A stretch of 64,000 bases of DNA from Tausonia pullulans (GCA_951802195.1 OX637620.1:1550001-1614000), one strand, 5' to 3'; positions 43,215 through 56,380 are shown, numbered from the stretch's first letter. The notes: generated by a model from the sequence alone, not told the origin. Program-made: numbers and translations.

Positions 43215-46200
43215 ATGCTCGGCTTAAGGGTGAGCGATGCACCTTGTCGCTAGGCCATTGAGGGCTTCTAAGCGCGGGCGTCTGATCCCTGTCTGTGCGA
43301 CTCACTGACTCTCGCTCATCACAAAGCAACAACACTTTCTCCAGCTCTTCGGCGCCGGCCTCCTGGCATCGACGACCGTCTCCGCATGCGATCCTGGTCA
43401 TTCGCACAGCAAGTTTATGTCCAAGCGCATTCAGCCTGGCTCGACCGAGGGTGAGGTGGTCGATAGGGTTGTATGGCAAGGGAGGACATTATGTTGATAC
43501 AGTAACCATGACAGCTCTTCCTTACCCGACCCGGTGAGCCAAGATTAAGAGAGAGAGTTAATGATCAGCCTGAATCCGGCCATTGACTTCATTCATTCTT
43601 TACTCGCCTGCAAGTGAGCTTGAGTGGTCCGACATCAACTTCATCTCCACCACGGATTCCCACGGCTGGCTAGTCGGACACCAGAAAGTGAGGAAAAGTC
43701 TTACCCTCGAGGCCACGTTGATTGAAACTGAGGTTGTTCCGTCTGTCAGTCCTCTTATCCTGAGCCCAACTACTCGGGCGATTTTGGTAAGAGAAGAGAT
43801 GAGTCTGCCATGTCCTAAACAACGCTCACATCCATTGATACAGGTGATTTCTACTCGTTCGTCCACTGGATGAAGAAGAAGGCTGTTGAGAAGGACGTCG
43901 ATGTGAGTATCTTTTCCCCTCCCAATCGCGAATGTCGCTGAAGTAGATTGCGGGATCAGCTTCTCCTCATCGACTCGGGTCTGTTGGGTTATTCAAACTG
44001 TCAAGTAGCTCCATGGCTGATTCTCGCCTCTCGCTTGACGTTTTGAAGGCGACCTCCATGATGGTGTGCCACTCCCGTCGTTCACTCCTCCCCATCCACA
44101 GGCTGACAATTCACTTTCAGGAAACGGTCTCTCCGATGCCGGTGTCCAGGAGTTCTCTGGCGAAGTCGATGCTGTTCGCTCGAACACCATCTTCGCGCAG
44201 CTCCCTTACGACGTCCTCGCTGTCAGTCCTTAAAGTTCCCTGAAGGCGATACGAGCGCTGAACCCTCGCTTGTCGCACAGATTGGCAACCACGAGCTAGT
44301 GAGTGCTCTTGTAAGACCTCCAACGTTCTGTTTGCACTGACTGAACTCGCCTTATAAGTATGTCGCGAATGTAACTCAGGTATGGGATTCTGGGATGTCT
44401 TGAGGTCGGCTAGATGGACGATGCTAGTCCAGCTTGGGCGCCCGACCCTCAGACCCTTCCATCGTCTCTAGCCAAGCTCCTCGCTGACGTCCCGCACATA
44501 CAGGATGTTCATGAGAATTTCGCACCTAAATGGAAGGGTCGTTACTTGTCCAGTAACGCCAACATTACCGTCACCGATAAGTCAGGCAAGAAGAAGAGCG
44601 TCCCCGTCGGCGGCAACCGATTCAGCAAGTTCAAGACTCGGAAGTGCGTCCCTCTGTTTGAGAGGAGTGTTGACAAGGAAAGGAAGCTGATAGCTGGGAC
44701 TCTCACTTGTAGAGGAAAGAAAGTTACGGCGTTCGGTGAGTCTGCTGGCTTCTGAGTCGGGTGCTTGATCCTTGACTGACGAAGGGCATACCCTCAGGCA
44801 TCCTATACAAGTGAGCCATATCCTCGTCAGAATCGCAGCCCCGACCAACACAAATTCCCCCAGCTTTCAGGGAGGATCTTCCATCGTCAACGTCACCAAT
44901 CCGGCCGCGATGGTCAATGAAGTACGTCAGCCGCTTCGTTTAGTGTTCGCTGCTGATCATCCGCGCTCTGTCAGACCTGGTTCCTCGATGCAATCAAGGA
45001 ACAGCCCGACCTCTTCATCCTTGCGGGTCACATGCCAATCCGTGGTACGGACTCGGCTTTTGACCTTGCCATCGCCAAGATCCGCGCACTGCACCCGACG
45101 ACGCCTGTCTTCGTCTTCGGTGGTTCGTGTCTCCATTATCCCAAGAATCTGTACTTGCTCTGATGCCTAATTGATCCTTAGGGCACACGCACATTCGTGA
45201 CTGTGCCATCCCTGACAAATACTCGATCGCCATCGAGAGCGGACGGTACATGGAGGTGAGCTCCGTCGCTCCTGCTTTGATTGAGCGCTAGCTTGATTAA
45301 GCGCCAGTCCTGATCGATGACCTCGCCAGACCGTCGGTTTCGTCTCGTCCAACCTTCCGGGAAAGCACAGCACTGAGGCTCTCAAGACATCCCGTCGCTA
45401 CATCGACCCCAGCCGCAACTCTTACGCTTGGCACACTAAGAGAGACACTGGTGAGCACGATCCTTGTCTACCATTTGTTGCATTAGATCTGACCCTCGAC
45501 GTGGTACTCAGTCTTCGACACGGATAAGGTGAGCTGATCTGCGCCTGTCTGCCAAAGGCAACCCTACTAAACGAACATACTGCTCAGGGCATCAACATCA
45601 CGATGCAGATGCAGAATATTGTCTCGATCCTCAACACCTCGCAGACTATCGGTGTCGCCCCTCAGGGTAGGGACCTGCCGTCGCGGTCTAGTAAGGGCTG
45701 AGCGCTAACTCGTGACAAATGCACAGATTACTACCTCCAGCGTACTGCGTATGGATCAAACGATTCGATGTTGACGCTTCTCACGAACGAGGTCATGCCG
45801 AAGGTAAGCCTCAGACCTTTGGTGGCAATTATCTCTGGCATATATTCATCTCGAGGCGTGCACATCAGGTGATCGTCGACGAAACCAGGCCTAGCGGCCA
45901 GCAGAGAATTGTTATCGTCAACTCAGGTAGCCAGCGGTTCGACCTCTTCCAGGGTCCTTTCACTCAGAACGACAATTGTGAGTGCCGTCCTCCACGCCTT
46001 GGAGACGAAAGACTTATTGCTTCATGGCTTCATCAGACATCGTTAGCCCCTTCCTGGACGCTTTCAACTACATCGAGCTGCCTTTCCGCGTTGCCTCACA
46101 GGTGCAGAGGATCAATAGAGTAAGAATATCTGACCCCAGCTGGCTAACATGGACAATCTCTTGTTCCAGATTCTTGCTAGCCTTAATAAAGTCGGCGCCT

Positions 46201-46995
46201 ACAAACGCAATCTCCACGCCAAGGAGGAACCCTTTGAGCGCTCGCAGAGGTGCGCTTTTACCAACCGCTACCTCCGGGATAAGTTCACTGACTGGAGCTC
46301 GACTCCCAGGATGGCTTACGAGCACTTCCTCTCCCACGGGACTGTCCACTCCGACGCTGAGAAGCGATCCCTGGAGCTCCAGGCACGTGGACAGGTCAAT
46401 TCCCTGACGCTCGGCTATGTCACCAAAGATGGATGCGAGGATCTCGGAGACGATATTTTGCACGCTGTGAGGACAGACCGGTTGATACCATAGTGGTTTT
46501 GCGCGGGGCTCACTACTCGTCCTCGTTCTCTTGCAGCCCATTCCCTTCAGCTCCGAGTGAGTTAACCATTAAATGAAAAAACCCAATGAGATGGGAAAAC
46601 GCACGTCTGACTGTTTCCTCTCACCAGCATCCCCGACTACATCTCGACGCCCATCCCGACCGGCGTTGCCGACGACACCCTCATCGACCTCGTCTTCCTT
46701 GACTTTTTCGCTTCGTCCATCAGTCCGTCCCACACCTTTCCTCGCTCGCTCAGGGAGCTCATTTACTGACTCGAGGTGCTTGCAGTCCCCATCGCCAACG
46801 CTCTGGACCCGACTCTTAATCGTGAATTCTCTCATCCTTGGTGACCCGAACGCTTACGCTGACCTCCTCTCGCCTTGTTCCTCAGTGACGATGACCAGCG
46901 TCCACCGATACGGCCCGGAGGGCCCCGACTCGGCCATCTTGCGGACCGACAAGATGTGGGGTGATTACGCCGCCAAGTACTGGAATAGCAACTGA
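43215..46995 (+). CDS. Secreted/vacuolar metallophosphoesterase, 5'-nucleotidase-like (YHR202W family)
   Basis: The first coding exon is MLGLR (ATG 43215, then GTGAGC), joined to LFGAGLLASTTVSACDPGHS near 43352, together a clear signal peptide. An exon EALPYPTR then joins ELEWSDINFISTTDSHGWLV near 43617, with the metal motif TTDSHGW (TxDxHG). The phosphoesterase goes on with DFYSFVHWMKKKAVEKDVD, AQLPYDVLA, IGNHEL near 44282 (GNHE), NFAPKWKGRYLSSNANITV near 44520, LFILAGHMPIRGTDSAF near 45015 (GHMP), and VFVFGGHTHIRDCA near 45112 (GHTH). The C-terminal 5'-nucleotidase-like domain reads IVIVNSGSQRFDLFQGPFTQ near 45910, FLDAFNYIELP, GYVTKDGCEDLGDDIL, and LDFFASS. It ends DYAAKYWNSN at 46995. This matches the yeast YHR202W type, thought to be vacuolar. 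About 20 exons, many very short. Confidence 0.85.
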
Positions 46996-47117
46996 GAAAG
47001 GCAAGGAGAGCTTGGGCGGCAATGCACAGAAGAAGACTCAGGGCCGAGGCAATATATCTGTGATGAGACTTTGCAGGAGCACTCGACCGCATTAGGTCAG
47101 ATTCCAACTGCATTCCA

Positions 47118-50100
47118 TTATGCCAGCGTCCCAAATGTCTTGAGCGTTTTGCCCGCAACGACGCGCATCCCCACGCCGACGGCGAGGATGAGCCCTAAGT
47201 CAACGACGATGAGGCCGACACCTGCTAGCATGAACCGGGGTGCGAAAACTTTCCAGACCATAAGGTGCCGACGATGCCAGGCAGCCCAGACGACCGTCGA
47301 GACGGTAACGGCCGCCTGGTACAACATGAATCCGAGGACGGCCTTGAGCGAGTCTGGTAGGACCGAGACGTACGCCCGTGGCCGGGGAGAGACGTTCCAC
47401 TGGCCGAGGAGAGGGACGAAGAGAGTCACGAGGAGGAGAGGGCCCCATGTGTTGAGGCCAACAAGGAGGGGGGAAAAGGGGTAGGTGAGCGTCGGGAAGC
47501 CGATGAAGGCCGTCGACCATTGAATGGAGGAGAGGACAGGTTGATGGCCAGTCGCATAAAAGAGAAGGAAAGACAGGAGGGCGAGGGTGGCAACTTCCGT
47601 GAAGGAGGGTGCGAGCGAGGCACTTGCGGCTGTCGGATCAAAGTCCTCGGGATTGCTCGCGGAGGAGAAGGCCTCCGCGAGGGCTCGTGAATCACGCTGA
47701 GAATCGACGATCTCGAGGAACGTAAGAAGCGCGACGAGAGCGAGGGCAAGAACGATCTGACCCGTCGGCTGGGCGACGAGCCAGAGGAGGGCGAAGAAGG
47801 GGAGGAGGAAGAGGAGGTACGCCGACCCGTACGAGTTGGCAAACCCGAGGACGATGACCTGGCCCTTGGTCGGCTTGGCCGGCCGCATGGGATTGCCATC
47901 GTCCGGCGTCTCAAGGTCCTTATCGTCGCCCTCGCCGGCCCGGCGGACCTCGATACAGAGAGGCGAGGAGTACCAGAGGTAGTAACCAGCGCCGAGAGTA
48001 GCACCGAGAACGCCTCGCGCGAGCCACGTCTTGATCGAGCGGATGAGCGGGACCCGGTCCGGATTGATCTGATCCCACGTCTCGCCTCGATCGATGAGCC
48101 AGTAGGCACAGCCGCCGAGGAGCATCCACTTCCAGACCTGGCCGACAATGACGGGGGCAAGACCGGCGTACGACTTGGAGATATCGAAGAATGCCTCGAT
48201 AAGTTTCGGAAGGAACCACGCGACGGGGAAGGAAAGGAAGAGGAAGGCGAGAGGCGAGACGGGGATTGAGGCGCCCTCGTAGAAGGTGACGTGGCAGTTG
48301 GCCATGTTTTCCTCACGGCAAATCGTCGAGATGCCGGCGAGACGGATGCAAGCGGCGAAGAGGAGGGAGAAACCGATAAGTCGGAGGCGGAGGTGAGAGC
48401 TCGGCGCGGCGGGAGCGCGGGCGACGAAGAAGAGGGTAAGAGTGACGAGGAGGTAGAGAGTGATCTTGTCCTCCCAGAGGATGAACGAGTTAGTGGCGAG
48501 ACCGATGCAGTGGACGGCGAGGAGGATGGGGCCGAGGAGAATGGTGAACGGCGACGAGCTCTTGCGGAGAAAGAAGCCCACCGCTTCGATGCAGGGGAGG
48601 AAGGACGGTACGAGCACTGCGGCCTGCGACCCAAGCGCTGAGCTGAAGAGGCCGTTCTCAACGGCGCTCAAGGTCGAGGCAGAAGGGTCGAGGCGGAGAA
48701 TGTTGGGAAGAGCGCCGAAGGCGACGCCGAAGAGTCCACCACAGAGACCTCCCCAAAAGGCGTAGCCGAGGTTTCTCTGCGCCCAGAGCTCCCAGCGTGA
48801 GCGTTCGCGGGCGATGGCCGAGTAAACAACCCAGAGGGTCGGCAAACTAAGGAGGAGGACAAAGAGGCCGAGCGACATGAGAGGAAAGTTGAACTGGGCC
48901 CACAGCAGGCGGCACTGCTGGAGAGCGAGCCGCGTAAAGTCGTGACGCGCAGTGAGGAGCTCGGCAGAGAAGGCCTCCGTGGCGACGAAGGGGGTGGAGG
49001 AAGCCTCCTTCGTGACGGTCTTGCCGCCGAAGAGCGACTTAAGCTTGGATCCTACGCCTCCCTCGAGCTCCCTGTTCTCTGCGGCAGCCTTGACTTCCGC
49101 AGCAGCCTCCTTCGATACCACCGATCCCTCGAGCGCCTTCTCAAGAGCCTGCACCTTGTTCCAGGCACGCTGAAGGGTGTTCATAGACCGCTCGAGCTCC
49201 TTGCTGGACCCGCTGACGTGCTGGTAACTTTCGAGGTACCGCTGAATCTGCTTGGCGTTGAGCTTAGTGGCGGCTGCGAAAGCATCTTCCGTTGAGAAAA
49301 GCTCCGGGATGACCGTGCCGAGGTTGTTGAAAGGGATGGGGAGGCCGAGTAGCAACGAGAGCGAGGGGACGAGATCAATCTGCTGGACCGACCGGTGGGC
49401 GCGCGAGCTCCCGGGGAACGTAGTCCACTGCGGGAAGGGGTAGACGAGGCTCCCTTGAGGAGATAGCTCAGGACCCTTGCTGTACACCCAAAGCGCTGAC
49501 TGGGTCTCAAGAGCGCCGTCGCCGCCATGATCGCCCTTCTGGTCCATCCCGTGGTCGCCGAGGACGACTAGAAGAGTATCATCGTCGAGCTCGGCGACGA
49601 TGCGTCGGAGGACATCATCCATCTGCTCAAGCTTGGCCTGCATCGTTGGGTGCGACGGGCCGAGACGATGTCCGACGTGGTCGACGCCAAGGAAATGTCC
49701 TATGAGGATATCCCATTCGGTCGGGTCCGCGCCGGAGAGGAGCGGAAGGAGGTGTCGTTCGACGCCCTCGTCGACGGTGTGGAGATCCTCGACATTGAAC
49801 GAATCGAAGGGGTACGTGAGATTGGCATCAAACGCGTCTGGAAAGATGGATAGCCAGGTGTTGTCGCCCATGAAGCCAACCTTCTTGCCGGCGCGCTCGA
49901 GCTGGAGGAGCCACGAGTCCTCAGCAATGGCCTGGCCCGCAAAGTTCGAGCCAGCATCGATGAACGTCGGGAGCGAGCCCGTAGTGAGGCCTTTGAGCCG
50001 CTGGAGGGTCGTCGTCGGCGGGTCCGAGAACGCGTTGAAGATGAGCGAGCGCGTCGGGTTTGACGACGAGACCTCGGCAGGGAACGTGAGGACGTGGTGG

Positions 50101-50396
50101 TGATGCGGCGAAACAGGCGAGGGAGGGTTCAGCGAAATGAAGTCGAAGCGGAGCGCGTCGATAATGATAACGACGGCCTTGGAGTGGGTGGCCGGGAGCG
50201 AGCAAGACGAGTCGGACGAAGGCGAGCAAGTGCTGACGTCCTCTAAAGCGAGCCGGGTGAGGAGGAACCCGCTGGTGAAAAGGTAGAGGCCCGACAGGTG
50301 GAGGTAGGAGACCCATATAAGGACAGCGACGGCGAGGGCGTGGGTCCTCAGGCCTCCGAAGATGCCGTTGGAAGAAGCGGCGGCGGTCGAGCTCAT
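47118..50396 (-). CDS. GPI13: GPI ethanolamine phosphate transferase 3 (PIG-O/Gpi13)
   Basis: This ER membrane enzyme adds ethanolamine phosphate to the third mannose of the GPI precursor, the link later joined to proteins. It is one uninterrupted frame of 1092 codons from MSSTAAASSNGIFGGLR at 50396; an in-frame ATG at 50492 is less likely because it precedes the signal anchor LAVAVLIWVSYLHLSGLYLF. The alkaline-phosphatase-like domain has VVIIIDALRFDFI near 50165 (metal Asp), PPTTTLQRLKGLTTGSLPTF near 50020 (nucleophile Thr), FMGDNTWLSIFP near 49865, GHFLGVDHVGHRLGPSHPTM near 49700 and VVLGDHGMDQKGDHGG near 49540. The C-terminal 600 residues hold about ten to twelve membrane segments. Absence of introns in so long a gene stands out here. 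It ends GKTLKTFGTLA at 47118. Confidence 0.96.
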   Translation of the reverse strand: MSSTAAASSNGIFGGLRTHALAVAVLIWVSYLHLSGLYLFTSGFLLTRLALEDVSTCSPSSDSSCSLPATHSKAVVIIIDALRFDFISLNPPSPVSPHHHHVLTFPAEVSSSNPTRSLIFNAFSDPPTTTLQRLKGLTTGSLPTFIDAGSNFAGQAIAEDSWLLQLERAGKKVGFMGDNTWLSIFPDAFDANLTYPFDSFNVEDLHTVDEGVERHLLPLLSGADPTEWDILIGHFLGVDHVGHRLGPSHPTMQAKLEQMDDVLRRIVAELDDDTLLVVLGDHGMDQKGDHGGDGALETQSALWVYSKGPELSPQGSLVYPFPQWTTFPGSSRAHRSVQQIDLVPSLSLLLGLPIPFNNLGTVIPELFSTEDAFAAATKLNAKQIQRYLESYQHVSGSSKELERSMNTLQRAWNKVQALEKALEGSVVSKEAAAEVKAAAENRELEGGVGSKLKSLFGGKTVTKEASSTPFVATEAFSAELLTARHDFTRLALQQCRLLWAQFNFPLMSLGLFVLLLSLPTLWVVYSAIARERSRWELWAQRNLGYAFWGGLCGGLFGVAFGALPNILRLDPSASTLSAVENGLFSSALGSQAAVLVPSFLPCIEAVGFFLRKSSSPFTILLGPILLAVHCIGLATNSFILWEDKITLYLLVTLTLFFVARAPAAPSSHLRLRLIGFSLLFAACIRLAGISTICREENMANCHVTFYEGASIPVSPLAFLFLSFPVAWFLPKLIEAFFDISKSYAGLAPVIVGQVWKWMLLGGCAYWLIDRGETWDQINPDRVPLIRSIKTWLARGVLGATLGAGYYLWYSSPLCIEVRRAGEGDDKDLETPDDGNPMRPAKPTKGQVIVLGFANSYGSAYLLFLLPFFALLWLVAQPTGQIVLALALVALLTFLEIVDSQRDSRALAEAFSSASNPEDFDPTAASASLAPSFTEVATLALLSFLLFYATGHQPVLSSIQWSTAFIGFPTLTYPFSPLLVGLNTWGPLLLVTLFVPLLGQWNVSPRPRAYVSVLPDSLKAVLGFMLYQAAVTVSTVVWAAWHRRHLMVWKVFAPRFMLAGVGLIVVDLGLILAVGVGMRVVAGKTLKTFGTLA

Positions 50397-50935
50397 CAAG
50401 GGCGGCGACAGAGGGAGCGGGCGAGCGAGCGAGCGGTCGCGAACTGGAGGGCGGTCAGTCAGCATCGCTCGTGCGTCATTCTTAGAGGACAATAGGAAGG
50501 CGCACTTGTCTATTCAAGACGTCCGTGAACTCCTTTTAGCTTCTATCCGGCGGGCTTTGTGTCTGGTAATGCGATGGTGAGGGCGGTGATGGTCGAAGGC
50601 AGAGTGTGCGTTCAAAAAGCGAGCGCGGGCCGCTGGCAACGGCGGACGGCGAGAGCAGGGGACCGCCGAAGTGGCTGTCCGAAAGCAGAGTCAAAGCGAG
50701 CTCGTCAGCAGAGGGGAAGTCAGTCTGAGTGGATGCTACCAGGAGAAGTGGACAAAGCCGGATGGACTAGCTAGACGGTGGTATACACTTGCGTAAGATC
50801 TGTTGTTGGCGAGTCTGCCTGCGCGTTCCCAATGATTTCCTTACCCATCGCCCTCATTCGCTCTCGCACGCACGACCAGACCCTTATCGTAGCATCATAA
50901 AAATCGTGAATGTCCTTCCATCCGCTCACGGCGAC
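50397..50935. promoter_or_regulatory. Upstream region of GPI13
   Basis: About 0.5 kb between the PCID2-like stop and the GPI13 start, both on the minus strand. The first 96 bases are an in-frame extension of the GPI13 frame and probably its 5' leader. No separate gene is seen. Confidence 0.4.
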
Positions 50936-52884
50936 TCAAGGCCCTGTTCGTGCCCGCACACGAGCAATAGGCGGAAACCCCATATGCGCCTCTTTCGAGA
51001 AGACGAGCGTCGATGTGGCGTGGTCGATGTAGGCCCTGATGTATCCCTGAGAGAGGCGTTCCAATTTAGTGACCGACGCAATAAGGTCTTATGATGAGCG
51101 GGCGGGACACACGCACCTGATCGAGGAGAGTGATGCAGATAGCCTCTGCGTCTGCCAGCTCGAGCCAGGAGTCCCCCGAGGCCCAGGCGAGCGCTTTGCG
51201 AAACTTGGCGATGGGAAACATGTGGAGCTTGTCGGTCTCCTTGAGCGACCTCCGATGAAGCAAAAACCTGGGGGGGAGAGAGAACCTGTCAGCCAGAGCT
51301 CCATAGGACGGGCAGGTTGATCACCCACTCACGTCTTTCTTAGCAGACTCCGCCAGACAAGAACTTCCCCCTTTTCCTTCAACACGCCGAGGACCCCAAA
51401 CTTCCGCCAGAAGCCCCACCGCTCCTCATCGCCGAGTTCGCCTGACGGTGTAAGGCCGAGACCAAGACGCCACGAGCGAAGATCGCCGTTTTTAATGCCT
51501 TGGACAAGAGGCAAGAAAAGTCCGTTCATGGAGAAGGCGGAGAGAAGTTGAGGTGAGGGGAGGGTGCCGATGAGGAGGGAGGTGGCAAGGAGAGGGATGA
51601 GGATGCGCCTGAGATGTGGAAGGAATGTCAGCGTTCGTCCAGTCATACAAAAGGGGAGGCAAGGTAGGTCCGGCTGAGGTCTCTCACCGGCAGTTGACCG
51701 ATCGGATAGAGCAAAGCTCGAATGCGAGCAAAAGATTGGCGTGTGCCTGAGCGAAGGGACATCAGCCAAGCCCGACCCGAGTGAGGCGAGGAGAACGACG
51801 GCTCACCTCCGGTATTCGCCGAAGACCGAGCCTGTACTTGCCCAGGTGATACCTAAACTCGACCTGCGTCGCCATCGAATGGCAACGCATCTTACCCATC
51901 CCCGGCGCGTCGTAGATCGCCGTCAGGCTCGGAAGATGCACCGAGAGCGAGGTGAGCAAACCATCAACAGCGGCTTGGTAGCTCTTGAGCGTCAGGTAGT
52001 AGCGGAACTGAGCGTTGGCGAGGAGAAAGCAGGCGTCGTGTCGGGCGGGGGGGAGTGGGCTTCTGCAGAACACAGGACGTTCAGGGAGAATCGGTGGAGG
52101 AGGAACAAGGGAAGCCTCACGTGTCCCTAAGAGCAAGCGAGAGGGCGGAGCGGAGAGTAAATATGGGCTTCTCCAGAGCTGCTGCCCGTTGTGCGGGTGT
52201 CTCTTGCTGAAAGGGTGGAACAAGCGGACGGGATCAACTCGTGTCGTGACATGTCTAAAGTAGAATATCACATCGACTCACCCATTTGCCGCACTCGACG
52301 AGCGCAACACTCAGCCTACCGAAGAGAACAGCATACAGTCGTCCGTCCTCCTTGCCATAGATAGTGTAGAGAGCGCTGGTGCGGGCCGCCTCTTCAGTGT
52401 CTCAATGGCGGAAAGAGCCGAACGACCGACAGGAGACAACGTATCGACTAGATAGATGAACTCACCGCCAGGTCGCGTAACTCAGCTCCCAGTTGCGGCC
52501 CCAATCATCCTCATTGAAGCAGACAACCTCTTCCAGCCATGCCGTCCAGAAGGCGCTCACATCTCCAGTAGGAACAGAAAAGGTCCGGACCATATCGCCG
52601 AGCTCCTTCTGCGTCGGTGTTCGTCCTCGCGTCTGCGAACATAAGTTCGTAAGGCTTTCAGCTACGAGTACACACGCGAGAGATAAGAGTGGTACCCGTG
52701 CACTGACAGCGGCCATGAGCTGCTCATTCAGCTGCTGGCGAGTGAGAGGCGAGCACAGATGATTTGCGATCCGGTGCGGAAGGAAGGGAGGGCACGTCTC
52801 GGAGTGGAGAGCTGAGATGAGCTGAAGGAGGAGCTGAAGAGGCGAGGCTTGGGAGGCCTTCTTCTGGATGATAGGTGGGAACAT
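50936..52884 (-). CDS. PCI-domain protein of the PCID2/Thp1/CSN12 family
   Basis: PCID2/Thp1 is a TREX-2 subunit in mRNA export; the fungal paralogue Csn12 is linked to the COP9 signalosome and splicing. Start is MFPPIIQKKASQASPLQLLL at 52884. Exons follow with RTPTQKELGDMVRTFSVPTG and CFNEDDWGRNWELSYATW near 52490, YYLTLKSYQAAVDGLLTSLS near 51990 and VEFRYHLGKYRLGLRRIPE near 51850. The PCI part reads RILIPLLATSLLIGTLPSPQ near 51600, LLSAFSMNGLFLPLVQGIKN, GDLRSWRLGLG, WGFWRKFGVLGVLKEKGEVL, VWRSLLRKT, AKFRKALAWASGDSWLELAD near 51190 and ITLLDQGYIRAYIDHATSTL near 51110-51010 (compare YEGYIKGYISHQHxxLVLSK). It ends VRARTGP at TGA 50936. I cannot choose between the PCID2 and CSN12 names. Confidence 0.85.
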
Positions 52885-53186
52885 GCTCGAGAATGTGGAC
52901 TCCCGATGCGAGAGGCGGCGCGTGATGGAGGTTGAAGGAGAGGAAAGTGTGAGGGGAGGGGGGGCTAGACGCGACGACAGACGTTCGCGCAGCGCGTCGC
53001 TACTCTACTCAAGGTCGTCAAGGATACAACTGCGCTTTTCTCCGAGGGCACAAGGCACAACTCGTCATATTGAGACCAAGGAAAACAAGTGAATTCACAT
53101 GATGCGAAGAAACAAAATATGAAAAAGAGCACTATCAAAGTAAAGGGTAGGGAAGAGAGGGAGACCAGCGTCGATTGCAGCCTCAC
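52885..53186. promoter_or_regulatory. Upstream region of the PCI-domain gene
   Basis: About 300 bp between the E2 stop and the PCI-domain start. CT-rich on the minus strand near 52930-52970. No gene seen. Confidence 0.4.
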
Positions 53187-54555
<1,369 letters not shown>

Positions 54556-55028
54556 CTTTAAAGCGAAGCGGGGGCGTCTATTTGGCCTTGGTTGTGGTTG
54601 GGACGTGGAGCGTGCAAGTCAGCTTCTCCATTGAGAGCCGACGGGGTGGTGAAGTCGGGACGGCAAGGGGAGTGGTCGCGGGGGAGGTCCTGCCGCACTG
54701 GAAGGGAGCTGTCTCCCTCGCGTTGAGCAGTCGCGTCTCTCCTCCAACTTAACCGTCATCTCCTCACATTCCCGTCTCTCAGGCGAGTCTCTCCAAAGAA
54801 TCCAAAAATATCAACTGCCAGCGAACAGAGTCGACGACGAAACAAAGCACACACACCCTCGCTCGTCGAGGAACCCACCTCAATGACCCTCGTCTCTCCA
54901 GGCGAGGATCGTGGTGAGGAGCCATCAGATACTACTGAGACACCCTTGCCGTCCTTGGACCACACTTGGCTCGATAACTTGAAATTTGAGGAGAGTCCTG
55001 AACTGACCGGCGTAATATTTCATCCAGA
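54556..55028. promoter_or_regulatory. Divergent promoter, E2 and SSU72
   Basis: About 0.47 kb between divergent start codons. A CT-rich block at 54715-54790 faces the SSU72 gene. A plus-strand open frame (54883 onward) runs into the SSU72 exon in a different frame and is a shadow. No other gene seen. Confidence 0.5.
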
Positions 55029-56380
55029 ATGTCGGGACAATACGGGCGTCAGCAGTACCCCCCTACCGGCGGGCCCCCTCCTCAGCGCGGTTACGGCGGT
55101 CCTCAGCAGTCAGGCGCTGGATACCCTCCCCAGCAGCAACCCGGATATGGAGCACTGCCACCCGGAGGAGGAGGATACCCTCCACGCGACGGGGCGACCA
55201 TGGACCCGCGACGCGCGGCACGCCTGCCCCCTCTTAATTCGCAGGCGCCTGTTGCTCCCCAAGGAGGCCCCTCCTACGACGCCAGATTCGATCCGAGAGC
55301 CGCGGCCGGTTACCACTCGCCATTCCCGGGCTCAGAGACTCCATCGGCCTACGGGACGCCTCCACCTCAGGCTACCGCTACCTACGGACGACCTGCTGCT
55401 GGGCCAACTCAACAGCAGATGCAGCATTACCCAGCCGAAGCCACACCGCCTCATCCTTCAGCATCCACGCCCGCTTCTTCCTCCTCTTACTCGAACACGC
55501 CGACTTCCAAGCCAGTGGAGGCCGCTGTGCCTGTGACACCTTCAACGTCTGGCATGCTCTTTTGCGTCGTGTGCGCGTCCAACCAGGTCGGTGCTGTTCC
55601 GAAGCAATGGCATGGCCCTGGTTTATATTGACTCGTTTTTTATGCCATATCCAGAACCGCTCCATGACAGCACACAAAACGCTCGCGCAGGCCGGTCTGC
55701 ACGTCATCTCCTCCGGGACTGGCTCGGCTGTCCGACTCCCTGGTCCGGCAATCGACAAACCCAACATCTACCCTTTCAACACACCGTACGAGGACATCTT
55801 CCAGGATCTGATGCGAAAGGACCCTAAGCTGTGGGTTTGCCTTCTCTAGCTTGATGTGGGCTTTCGGCTTATCGCCATCCTTTCACTCCAGATACACCAA
55901 TAACGGGATCCTTAAGATGATCGACCGGAATCGGCAAATCAAGCGCGCACCGGAAAAGTGGCAGGAAGTGAAGACGGTCCCGGACGTGGTGGTGACGTGC
56001 GAGGAGCGCTGCTTCGACGCTGTCTGCGAGGGTGAGCCTTTTTTCTCTGGAGTTCAGGCTGTTCTTCACTGATGTCGACCTCTTCAATAGACCTACTGGG
56101 CCGAGGAGGGGAGCTCAACCGGCTTGTGCACGTCATCAACGTTGAGATAAAGGACAATCATGAGGAGGCCGCGATCGCAGGGAACGCCATTCTCGAGCTG
56201 TGTCAGAGTGTGCGTGCTTCCGTCGGTTCTTTTCATTGGAGACTGGACACTGACCTGCTGGAGCTCCTCTTTCTTCAGATCGACCGGTCGTCGGATGTGG
56301 ACGAGGAAATGGATGCTCTTATTCAGGCTCAACGGGCGCGGTATCCGCACCCGATTCTTCACTCTTTGTGTTACTATTGA
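55029..56380 (+). CDS. SSU72: RNA polymerase II CTD phosphatase SSU72, with long N-terminal extension
   Basis: SSU72 removes phosphate from Ser5 and Ser7 of the polymerase II CTD and works in cleavage/polyadenylation. The catalytic block is FCVVCASNQ at about 55560 joined over an intron to [20 protein letters not shown] near 55660, the C-x5-R-S signature of low-molecular-weight-phosphatase-like folds. Then [59 protein letters not shown] near 55892, [15 protein letters not shown] near 55985 (the family catalytic Asp sits near here), [20 protein letters not shown] near 56130 and the end [12 protein letters not shown] at 56380. Before the phosphatase lie about 175 residues rich in Gly/Pro/Gln/Tyr ([20 protein letters not shown]), open in frame with it; usual SSU72 is about 195-200 residues in total. 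Confidence 0.93.

Noticed and set aside
47426-48661. A 411-codon open frame on the minus strand inside GPI13, in another frame
   Set aside because: It is extremely Ser/Arg/Pro-rich, the usual shadow of a GC-rich gene, and lies wholly within the conserved GPI13 frame.
54883-55536. A 217-codon plus-strand frame over the SSU72 start
   Set aside because: It is out of frame with the conserved phosphatase and its Leu/Pro/Thr composition is a shift of the SSU72 extension.
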